Shown in pieces: positions 1-5,651 of a stretch of 5,759 nt of DNA (within the stretch, counting starts at the first letter, position 1; the number at the start of each line of letters is the position of its first letter). The translations under genes and the position numbers were made by a program. Under the pieces are notes generated by a model, which ran no database searches, was not told the origin of the DNA, and worked only from the letters and a program-made list of their open reading frames with translations. The DNA comes from Saprospiraceae bacterium. GTDB lineage: Bacteria; Bacteroidota; Bacteroidia; Chitinophagales; Saprospiraceae. The stretch lies in the NCBI GenBank assembly GCA_022842255.1, contig JALHPW010000357.1, forward strand, positions 1 to 5,759, written 5' to 3'.

Positions 1-78
1 TGGCACGGTTTTCGGAAATAACATAATCAGAAAGGGCTAACATTTGATTGGTTAATTGTTTTCATGGTTATGTTGTGA
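1..78. other. Left-edge sequence, probable end of a neighbouring gene
   Basis: Too little is present to identify a gene. On the + strand one frame stays open from position 2 to a TAA at 38-40 (ending ...NNIIRKG), and the other two frames stop at 19-21 and 24-26. Any of these could be the tail of a + strand gene served by the terminator at 79-112. On the minus strand an ATG at 41-43 opens a frame that runs out of the window (MLALSDYVISENRA...), which could be the start of a gene downstream of murB. The + strand terminator favours the first reading. Neither is secure. Confidence 0.25.
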
Positions 79-112
79 GCCGCCCAGTCGAAAAGACTGG
101 GCGGCTTTTTTT
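79..112 (+). terminator. Rho-independent terminator on the + strand
   Basis: An 11-bp perfect GC-rich stem (79-89 pairing with 95-105) closes a GAAAA loop and is followed at once by seven T residues (106-112). The T-run is present only in the + direction; read on the minus strand, the hairpin is followed by mixed sequence. It should therefore end a + strand gene entering from the left, convergent with murB, whose stop codon lies 8 bases further right. It could also partly block transcription leaving murB, but the minus-strand version lacks the U-tract. Confidence 0.8.
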
Positions 113-119
113 ATGTCCC

Positions 120-1130
120 TCAAACCATATTAACCTCAGCCTCCAACCGCACCCCAAACTTCTCCTCCACCGATTCAATAATCGCCTGAGCAAGGTTTTT
201 TACTTCTTCGCCCGTCGCGCCGCCGTGGTTTACCAACACCAGTGCCTGGCGTTCATAACAGCCGGTATTGCCCACACGTTTCCCTTTCCAGCCGCATTGC
301 TCGATGAGCCAGCCAGCGGGGATTTTCACGCGCCCGTCAGGCAAAGGATAATGGGGCGCCTGTGGGTGGGTGACCAGGATGTTGTCCAACACAGCGCGTT
401 CCGTTTCGGGGTTCTTGAAAAACGAACCACAGTTGCCAATTTTGGCCGGGTCGGGGAGTTTGGAAGTTCGGATTTGGATTACCGCCTGACTGATGTCGGC
501 GATGGATGGGTTTTCTACTCCATTGGCTTCCAATGTTTTAGAAATGTCGCCGTAAGAGGTGTTTAGTTTGTGTGGACTTTTTGTAAGTGAAAACACGACC
601 GAAGTAATACACCATTTTCCTTTCTCCGCTCGCTTGAATACACTGTCGCGGTACCCAAACTCGCAATCGGAATGATTGAAAGTTTTGAGTTCCAAATTTG
701 TCAAGTGGAGGGCTTGCAACTTGACAAAAACATCTTTCAATTCCACTCCGTACGCCCCAATGTTTTGGATGGGTGAAGCGCCCACGGTGCCGGGAATCAG
801 GCTCATGTTTTCTACGCCCCCATAGCCTTGCGAAACTGCCCAAAGTACAAACTCATGCCACACCTCACCGCCGCCAACCGCTACCCAAACCTTTTTTTTG
901 AACTCCCGGACCACCCGGATTCCGCGCAGCTTGTTTTGCAAAACCAATCCACGCACATCTTGGGTAAACAGCACGTTGCTGCCCCCGCCGAGCAAGAAGA
1001 CCGGGCGTATGTTGCTACGCAAACCAGCCTTTAAGTCCGCAATGCTGCCGACTTCAGCAAAATATTCAGCTTTTACGTCGAGGCCAAACGTGTTATAGGG
1101 GAGCAGTGGGAAGTTTTGTTGGATGGTCAT
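120..1130 (-). CDS. murB: UDP-N-acetylenolpyruvoylglucosamine reductase (MurB, type I)
   Basis: This cytoplasmic FAD enzyme reduces UDP-GlcNAc-enolpyruvate to UDP-MurNAc with NADPH, the second committed step of peptidoglycan precursor synthesis. The 336-aa product matches the length of E. coli-type MurB (about 340 aa). Visible landmarks are the N-terminal NTFG motif (13-16), the FAD-binding GGGSN (48-52), the IPGTVGASPIQNIGAYG block (112-128), YRDS with the substrate-binding Arg (R161), the type I loop tyrosine (Y193), GSFFKNP with the catalytic Ser (S236), and a C-terminal LEAEV whose E332 corresponds to the catalytic Glu. The type I assignment rests on the overall length and the Y193 loop. 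The ATG at 1128-1130 places the NTFG motif at the usual distance from the N-terminus; no Shine-Dalgarno is evident. The stop is TGA. The gene lies downstream of the 65-bp palindromic array, with about 43 bp between array and start, and faces a + strand terminator at its 3' end. Confidence 0.97.
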   Translation of the reverse strand: MTIQQNFPLLPYNTFGLDVKAEYFAEVGSIADLKAGLRSNIRPVFLLGGGSNVLFTQDVRGLVLQNKLRGIRVVREFKKKVWVAVGGGEVWHEFVLWAVSQGYGGVENMSLIPGTVGASPIQNIGAYGVELKDVFVKLQALHLTNLELKTFNHSDCEFGYRDSVFKRAEKGKWCITSVVFSLTKSPHKLNTSYGDISKTLEANGVENPSIADISQAVIQIRTSKLPDPAKIGNCGSFFKNPETERAVLDNILVTHPQAPHYPLPDGRVKIPAGWLIEQCGWKGKRVGNTGCYERQALVLVNHGGATGEEVKNLAQAIIESVEEKFGVRLEAEVNMV

Positions 1131-1173
1131 GAACTTGTTATGCCGGAAGGTTATTTCGGTTGTTTTTAGGTTT

Positions 1174-1540
1174 CAACGGAACAGCGTTCCGTTGTACTGG
1201 GTGTACCCCGGAACGCTGTTCCGGGATGTATTTTATGGCAACGGAACGGCGTTCCGTTGTACTGGGTGTACCCCGGAACGCTGTTCCGGGATGTATTTTA
1301 TGGCAACGGAACAGCGTTCCGTTGTACTGGGTGTACCCCGGAACGCTGTTCCGGGATGTATTTTATGGCAACGGAACGGCGTTCCGTTGTACTTGGCGTA
1401 CCCCGGAACGCTGTTCCGGGACGTATCTTATGGCAACGGAACGGCGTTCCGTTGTACTTGGCGTACCCCGGAACGCTGTTCCGGGACGTATCTTATGGCA
1501 ACGGAACGGCGTTCCGTTGTACTTGGCGTTCCGCTGTACT
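1174..1540. repeat. 65-bp tandem array of alternating palindromes (5 full units plus a partial sixth)
   Basis: Units begin with CAACGGAAC at 1174, 1239, 1304, 1369, 1434 and 1499, an exact 65-bp period; the sixth is truncated. Each unit holds two palindromes. A has arms CAACGGAAC/GTTCCGTTG around a 3-nt centre (first copy 1174-1194). B has arms CCCGGAAC/GTTCCGGG around GCT (first copy 1207-1225). With centre AGC, the A core CGGAACAGCGTTCCG is the exact reverse complement of the B core, so cores alternate in orientation. Centres are 32 and 33 bp apart by turns. Units 1 and 3 are identical, unit 2 differs at one base, and units 4 and 5 are identical to each other but differ from unit 2 at four bases. 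The array fills the gap between two minus-strand genes. It resembles the BIME/REP type of intergenic repeat in architecture only; no sequence relationship to known REPs is claimed. All three + frames are open through it, but this is not judged coding. Confidence 0.95.
1508..1540. repeat. 17-nt-spaced duplication at the array's right edge
   Basis: The 16-mer GGCGTTCCGTTGTACT (1508-1523) recurs at 1525-1540 with one change (T to C). The right arm of the last A palindrome is thus duplicated where the array ends. The second copy overlaps the TAG stop codon (1539-1541, minus strand) of the neighbouring gene, which makes this the exact junction between repeat and coding sequence. Confidence 0.8.
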
Positions 1541-2723
1541 ACTTAAACAAACACTCCACCTGCCGCATCAACAAATCCACCTGCTGCACCTCATAGTCAT
1601 CATAACCATTGCTCCAGGCAATGCGGAGTTTATCGAGCTCCGTGCGTCGCATTTTTTTCAAGGTATCGGATGGAACAGGGTATTGGGCGCGGAAAATGGT
1701 GGCCCCGGTTTCAGGGTTGAACACCCCATCGTCGGGCACCGCATTTTGCAACATAAATGTGCTGCCATCAATGAACTTGAGCGTGGCCACACTGTTTTTG
1801 TCCAAGCGCCCAAACGCCTTCCGGGCATTGGGGTCATTGATGGTAAAGGTCAGCAGCAGGGTTGCATTGGGACCGGTGCTTGCAATCGACGCTTCACAAA
1901 TCACATGGGTTTTACCCTGTAAATACGCCCGAAGCGCAGGATTGGTGAACCGGAACAGCTCGCCACGGGTCATCTCTTTTGAAACTTCCCCGGAAAACTC
2001 ATCGCGGCTCGTAGAGGCAACCAAACAAGGAGGGTTCGGGGGCGTAAGCATCACGTCGGCGGCTGGGCTATAGGCTGCGAATTTTTTGGGTGGATTGGTT
2101 GGCTGGCTCGTGGGTATTGGTTGAGGGTTATTGGTTACGGATGACGGGGCATTGTTGGTCGATTCTTCCGTAGGACCAGCTTTTTCCTTTTTTTCTTTTT
2201 TGGGCTTGGGCGTTTTGGCTGCAACTACTGTTGAGTCCGTCTTTTCCGATGGCACCGGGGGATAGAGCTCATCGTGAAGTTGGACAACCTGCTGCCAGGC
2301 TTTTGGCAGGTTTTTGCGCGTATTCAGGCTGTCCATCATGGAAATGCCATTGCTTAGTTCGGCTGCTTTATCAGAGCGCTCCCGAAGTTTCGTCAGCTTT
2401 TTGGATTGCGACTTTGCTGATTTAGAGGCTTTTGACAAAGAGTCCAACAACGTTTTGGAGGAAGTGGAATCCAGTTTTGCCAAGGCAAATTGGTTTTCCA
2501 TGCTTAAAGCCAGTTCATTGGCCCTTTCCTCCAAGGTTGAAAACTGGCCTTTTATCATTGCAGCGGTAGCGGATAATTCTCCCGCAATTTGATGCATTTC
2601 AGACAATTCAAGGCTGTCCAAGGGTGGAAGAGGTGCCGGACGGTTTTGTCCAAAAGTCAAAAAGGGAGCACACAACAGGGGTATGAAAATGGCAAACAAG
2701 CCTATTCGGATACTAGAAAGCAT
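1539..2723 (-). CDS. Exported protein of unknown function with coiled-coil-like and unnamed C-terminal domains
   Basis: I do not recognise the family. The 394-aa product starts with a signal peptide (a hydrophobic stretch at about 7-24, with likely cleavage after FGQ near residue 26). The cysteine at position 18 lies inside the hydrophobic stretch without a convincing lipobox, so a periplasmic or secreted soluble protein is more likely than a lipoprotein. Residues 36-150 are Leu/Ala/Ser/Lys-rich and probably helical or coiled-coil (for example LSKASKSAKSQSKKLTKLRE at 96-115). Residues 155-215 are a Pro/Lys/Glu/Asn/Thr low-complexity linker. Residues 223-394 look globular: several beta-like strands (HVICEASIAS, TLLLTFTIND, TLKFIDGSTFML), then two helices ending IAWSNGYDDYEVQQVDLLMRQ. 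Mature cysteines are C233, C276 and C391. The start at 2721-2723 fits the signal peptide. The gene is divergent from the peptidase gene, 75 bp apart, and its stop codon sits in the edge of the 65-bp array. Confidence 0.88.
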   Translation of the reverse strand: MLSSIRIGLFAIFIPLLCAPFLTFGQNRPAPLPPLDSLELSEMHQIAGELSATAAMIKGQFSTLEERANELALSMENQFALAKLDSTSSKTLLDSLSKASKSAKSQSKKLTKLRERSDKAAELSNGISMMDSLNTRKNLPKAWQQVVQLHDELYPPVPSEKTDSTVVAAKTPKPKKEKKEKAGPTEESTNNAPSSVTNNPQPIPTSQPTNPPKKFAAYSPAADVMLTPPNPPCLVASTSRDEFSGEVSKEMTRGELFRFTNPALRAYLQGKTHVICEASIASTGPNATLLLTFTINDPNARKAFGRLDKNSVATLKFIDGSTFMLQNAVPDDGVFNPETGATIFRAQYPVPSDTLKKMRRTELDKLRIAWSNGYDDYEVQQVDLLMRQVECLFK

Positions 2724-2730
2724 TTTTGTC

Positions 2731-2738
2731 TATTTTTG
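2731..2738 (+). promoter_or_regulatory. Candidate Bacteroidota -7 element for the prolyl oligopeptidase gene
   Basis: TATTTTTG fits the TAnnTTTG -7 consensus in the + direction and lies 60 bp upstream of the ATG at 2799. It is only two bases from the opposing candidate at 2741-2748, so if both are real the two promoters face each other. No clear -33 box is seen, and T-rich sequence in this gap makes chance matches likely. Confidence 0.3.
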
Positions 2739-2740
2739 GG

Positions 2741-2748
2741 CAAAAGTA
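2741..2748 (-). promoter_or_regulatory. Candidate Bacteroidota -7 element for the 394-aa protein gene
   Basis: Read on the minus strand, the sequence is TACTTTTG, which fits the TAnnTTTG -7 consensus known for Bacteroidota primary sigma factors. It ends 17 bp upstream of the ATG at 2723, so the transcript would have a very short leader. No convincing TTG-type -33 element was found at the usual spacing, so this is a weak call. Confidence 0.35.
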
Positions 2749-2798
2749 AGCGGGCTTTGCGGTTTTTCGCCCCCGCATTTTTTTCAACCAACTTGTTT

Positions 2799-4973
2799 AT
2801 GAAAATTCAATTCGCGACATCAAGCTTCATTTTAATAACTGTCCTGTCTGCTTGCGATTCAGGAACCAACGCCCCAACCAATCCAATTATGGACTTTAAA
2901 CAAATTCCCGTTACTTATCCCGCCACACGGAAAGATACCAGTGTGACGGATAATTACCACGGAACCCAAATCAGCGACCCCTACCGCTGGCTCGAAGACG
3001 ACCAAAGCGCCGAAACCAAGGAATGGGTGAACCGCCAAAACATCGTCACCAACGGCTACCTCAGTCAAATCCCGTTCCGCGACAAAGTAAAAGCCCGTCT
3101 CGAACAGATTTTTGACTACGAAAAATTTGCCCCACCGTTCAAAGAAGGGGGCAAATACTACTTTTTCAAAAACGACGGTCTGCAAAACCAAAGTGTGCTC
3201 TACGTCCAGGATAACCTGAACAGCCAGGCCGAAATGGTACTCGACCCCAACAAATTCAGCGCAGACGGCACTACCTCGCTCGGCGAATTGGACTTTTCCA
3301 AAGATGGCCGCTACCTCGCATACTCCACGTCGGTGGGCGGCTCCGATTGGCGTACCATCGTGGTCAAAGACATGCAGACCGGCGAAATGTTGAAAGATGA
3401 AATCAATTGGGTGAAATTCAGCGGTATTGCCTGGCAAGGCGACGGCTTTTACTACACCCGTTTCCCTGAGCCTAAAAAGGGCGACGAACTCAAAGCGGCC
3501 AATAAATTTGGTGCGGTTTACTACCACAAACTTGGCACCGAACAAGCTGCCGACAAGCTGGTGTACGCCGACAAAGCCCACCCGGACCGCTCTTTTGGCG
3601 CGGGCACTACCGACGATGAGCGTTTTCTCCTAGTGTCGGGCTGGGAAAGCACGAGTGGTAACGCGTTGTATGTCAAGGATTTGAGCCTAAGTGCTGACCA
3701 ATTCGTGCCCGTCGTTACCACCTATGAAAAGGACTTTACCGTGGTCGATAACATAGGGGAAAAATTATTGATTTTGACGAATCACAGCGCGCCCAATCAA
3801 CGCTTGATCCTCGTCAACCCGGCAAAACCGGAAGCAGCCAATTGGGAAACGCTGGTGCCGGAAGACCCTTCCGATGTGTTGCAGAGTGCGGTGATTTGCG
3901 GGGGCAAAATTGTTTGCTCTTACCTTCACAACGCGTCCAGCAGTGTACGGGTATTCGACCTGACAGGCAAACCCATCCAAGAGGTCAAATTACCTGAAAT
4001 AGGCACCGTTGGAGGCGTGACGGGCAAACCGAGCGAATCATTGGCGTTTTTTGCCTTTGCCTCGTTCTTGCGCCCCAATACGATATACAGTCTGGACATG
4101 AATACCTTGGAAATCAAGGTGTTCAAAGCGCCAAAAATTGATTTTAACCCGGATTTGTTCACCACCGAACAAGTGTGGTACACCAGCAAGGACGGCACCA
4201 AGGTGCCCATGTTTATCACCCGAAAAAAGAACATCGCGTACGACGGACAAAACCCGACCCTGCTCTATGGCTACGGTGGGTTCAACATCAGCCTGACCCC
4301 AACGTTCAGCCCAAGCAGGGCCACCATTTTGGAGAACAATGGCATCTATGCAGTGGCCAACATCCGCGGCGGCGGAGAATTTGGGGAAAAATGGCACAAA
4401 GCGGGTACCAAATGCCAAAAGCAAAACGTGTTCGACGATTTCATCGCAGCGGCAGAATACCTCATTGAGAAGAAATACACTTCACCACCCCGTTTGGCCA
4501 TTCAAGGCGGCTCCAATGGCGGCTTGTTGGTGGGTGCTTGCATGACCCAGCGGCCTGATTTGTTTGGGGTTTGTTTCCCGGCGGTAGGGGTGCTTGATAT
4601 GATGCGTTATCACCAGTTCACCATCGGATATGCTTGGGCAACTGATTATGGTCGTTCCGACAACCCCGAGGAATATCCTTGCCTCATCAAGTATTCCCCG
4701 CTCCATAACCTGAAAAAAACGGCCTATCCTGCCACCATGATCACCACCGCCGACCATGACGACCGTGTGGTGCCTGCGCACTCCTTCAAATTCGCTTCCG
4801 CTTTGCAGGAAAACCAGCAAGGCCCCAACCCGACCCTCATTCGTATCGAAACCAGTGCGGGACACGGAGCCGGAAAACCTACTTCCAAACTCATTGAAGA
4901 ATCTGCCGACATCCTTTCCTTTATGTTCTACAACATGAAAATGAAAGTGATTTACGGCGATGTGAAAGGGTAG
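2799..4973 (+). CDS. Prolyl oligopeptidase (S9A family), predicted lipoprotein
   Basis: This serine peptidase should cleave short peptides after proline (prolyl oligopeptidase, EC 3.4.21.26 type). The 724-aa product has a lipoprotein signal: MKIQ, a hydrophobic stretch at about 8-16, then LSAC with C19 as the lipidated Cys, so it is probably anchored in the envelope. The N-terminal segment has DNYHG...DPYRWLED (about 48-66), followed by a beta-propeller region (roughly 90-440) that gates access. The C-terminal alpha/beta-hydrolase domain begins near LLYGYGGFN. Catalytic residues by family position are S572 (GGSNGG), D654 (DHDDRVVP) and H689 (AGHGAGKP), with oxyanion Y490 and substrate-pocket W613 (AWATDYG) and R656. 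These correspond to porcine S554, D641, H680, Y473, W595 and R643. The start at 2799 is chosen for the signal peptide. An upstream in-frame extension to 2589 runs antisense into the neighbouring gene. A start at M31 would give a cytosolic enzyme but strand the lipobox. All key residues are intact. Confidence 0.96.
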   Translation: MKIQFATSSFILITVLSACDSGTNAPTNPIMDFKQIPVTYPATRKDTSVTDNYHGTQISDPYRWLEDDQSAETKEWVNRQNIVTNGYLSQIPFRDKVKARLEQIFDYEKFAPPFKEGGKYYFFKNDGLQNQSVLYVQDNLNSQAEMVLDPNKFSADGTTSLGELDFSKDGRYLAYSTSVGGSDWRTIVVKDMQTGEMLKDEINWVKFSGIAWQGDGFYYTRFPEPKKGDELKAANKFGAVYYHKLGTEQAADKLVYADKAHPDRSFGAGTTDDERFLLVSGWESTSGNALYVKDLSLSADQFVPVVTTYEKDFTVVDNIGEKLLILTNHSAPNQRLILVNPAKPEAANWETLVPEDPSDVLQSAVICGGKIVCSYLHNASSSVRVFDLTGKPIQEVKLPEIGTVGGVTGKPSESLAFFAFASFLRPNTIYSLDMNTLEIKVFKAPKIDFNPDLFTTEQVWYTSKDGTKVPMFITRKKNIAYDGQNPTLLYGYGGFNISLTPTFSPSRATILENNGIYAVANIRGGGEFGEKWHKAGTKCQKQNVFDDFIAAAEYLIEKKYTSPPRLAIQGGSNGGLLVGACMTQRPDLFGVCFPAVGVLDMMRYHQFTIGYAWATDYGRSDNPEEYPCLIKYSPLHNLKKTAYPATMITTADHDDRVVPAHSFKFASALQENQQGPNPTLIRIETSAGHGAGKPTSKLIEESADILSFMFYNMKMKVIYGDVKG

Positions 4974-4986
4974 TCTAAATGATGAA

Positions 4987-5133
4987 TAAACAGCAAAACA
5001 GGAAAACCGGAGAACAGGAAAATATAAAACTGAGAGGGGGTGATTCCGAAAAGGGGCAGGTTTTGCGCTACCTGAGCGCTTCTATCACAGTTTTATATTT
5101 TCCTGTTCTCCGGTTTTCCTGTTTTGCTGTTTA
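4987..5133. repeat. Perfect 46-bp inverted repeat with a 55-nt loop between convergent genes
   Basis: Positions 4987-5032 are the exact reverse complement of 5088-5133 (46 of 46 bp). The ends read TAAACAGC and GCTGTTTA. The left arm is purine-rich with internal copies of ACAGGAAAA; the right arm is pyrimidine-rich. The loop (5033-5087) contains a small hairpin, GCGCT-ACCTG-AGCGC (5065-5079). It begins 13 bp after the peptidase stop and ends 33 bp before the GNAT stop, so it could stop or stabilise both converging transcripts. The stem is far longer than an ordinary terminator and lacks a simple GC-stem-plus-T-run. A miniature inverted-repeat element is the alternative, but I see no target-site duplication and no ORF. 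Confidence 0.93.
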
Positions 5134-5163
5134 ATTCTCCGATGTCCCTGTTTTGCGGTTTAA
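5106..5163. repeat. Two degenerate 29-bp tandem units overlapping the inverted repeat's right arm
   Basis: Positions 5106-5134 and 5135-5163 align end to end with 25 of 29 identical bases; both begin TTCTCCG and end GTTTAA. The first unit lies within the right arm of the inverted repeat, apart from its last base (5134). The second continues outside it almost to the GNAT stop codon (5167-5169). The right arm therefore belongs to a short-repeat family independent of the palindrome. Confidence 0.75.
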
Positions 5164-5166
5164 TCC

Positions 5167-5565
5167 TTACGACGTGCGTTTCATGATAAAGCTGCTCTCC
5201 TGCCGCTCAAAACCAACTTTTGGGTAATATTCCATCGCGGTCGGAACGGATAGCAATAGCACCATGGATTGATTCCCAACTTTTTCTTTGGTGAACTCAA
5301 TCAGCGTTTTACCGATTTTTAATTTCTGATAATCCTGCCTGACTGCTAAATCAGCGAGGTAGCAACTCCACACCCAGTCGGTAATCGATCGGCTAACGCC
5401 AACCAGCAAATCATCATCCCAGGCCGTCACAATCAGATTGGAATTTTCATACATTTTCTGAATCCGTTCCCGGTCGTGGGTGGGGCGTGGCAGACCTGCG
5501 TTGTCGTACAGCTCGATAACTTGTTCTGGGGTAGGGGTGATGTCGAATTTGTAGTTGATTTGCAT
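5167..5565 (-). CDS. GNAT family N-acetyltransferase
   Basis: This is probably a cytoplasmic acetyl-CoA-dependent N-acetyltransferase; the substrate cannot be told from sequence. The 132-aa product has the GNAT order: an N-terminal strand and helix (TPEQVIELYDNAGLPRP, 12-28), the central strand DDDLLVGVSRSITD (50-63), CYLADLAVRQDYQ (68-80) leading to the acetyl-CoA pyrophosphate loop QKLKIGKTLI (80-89), then LLLSVPTAMEYYPKVGF (103-119), whose YYPKVGF is the usual GNAT C-terminal motif. The loop has Lys where the family often has Gly before IG (usual form QxxGxGK). The ATG at 5563-5565 gives MQINYKFDITP, the natural domain start. The frame continues to an ATG at 5643, but those 26 extra codons are encoded by the TTGGACAT repeat cluster and are judged non-coding. 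The stop is TAA at 5167-5169. The gene is convergent with the peptidase gene across the 46-bp inverted repeat. Confidence 0.88.
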   Translation of the reverse strand: MQINYKFDITPTPEQVIELYDNAGLPRPTHDRERIQKMYENSNLIVTAWDDDLLVGVSRSITDWVWSCYLADLAVRQDYQKLKIGKTLIEFTKEKVGNQSMVLLLSVPTAMEYYPKVGFERQESSFIMKRTS

Positions 5566-5579
5566 AGCGGTAGCGAGGA

Positions 5580-5643
5580 ATGTCCAATGACCAAGAGAGG
5601 CAACTACTTGGACATTGGACATGCTCGGTTGGACATTGGACAT
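5580..5643. repeat. TTGGACAT repeat cluster with direct and inverted copies
   Basis: The 15-mer TTGGACATTGGACAT occurs at 5608-5622 and again at 5629-5643 (21-bp spacing). Each copy is itself two head-to-tail TTGGACA units. An inverted copy, ATGTCCAATG (5580-5589), pairs with CATTGGACAT (5613-5622), giving a 10-bp stem with a 23-nt loop. The cluster fills the gap between the T9SS-protein stop (5652) and the GNAT start (5565). Read on the minus strand it encodes a spurious MSNVQ...MSNVQ stretch. Confidence 0.85.
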
Positions 5644-5651
5644 TAAAAAAT

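Noticed and set aside
48..566. Open frame on the + strand opposite the 3' half of murB
   Set aside because: It runs through the terminator hairpin and antisense to the conserved murB coding region; the peptide has no recognisable domain.
1174..1540. CRISPR array
   Set aside because: The units are contiguous 65-bp tandem repeats with no unique spacers and no cas genes nearby; the period is filled entirely by repeat.
2750..2776. Possible hairpin GCGGG...CCCGC in the divergent promoter gap
   Set aside because: The stem is only 5 bp with a 17-nt loop and no T-run, which is well within chance for GC-rich sequence.
2589..2798. In-frame upstream extension of the peptidase (70 extra codons)
   Set aside because: It overlaps the 5' end of the divergent gene and the promoter gap, and it would bury the lipoprotein signal peptide inside the protein.
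2859..3581. 240-codon open frame on the minus strand inside the peptidase gene
   Set aside because: It is antisense to a full-length, well-conserved S9A enzyme, and its peptide (Val/Phe/Gly-rich) looks like a shadow of GC-biased codons.
5065..5079. GCGCT-ACCTG-AGCGC hairpin as a separate terminator
   Set aside because: It is a 5-bp stem with no T-tract and lies inside the loop of the 46-bp inverted repeat; it is recorded there as part of that element.
4987..5133. Complete insertion sequence
   Set aside because: There is no transposase ORF in the 147 bp and no visible target-site duplication; only the terminal inverted symmetry would fit.
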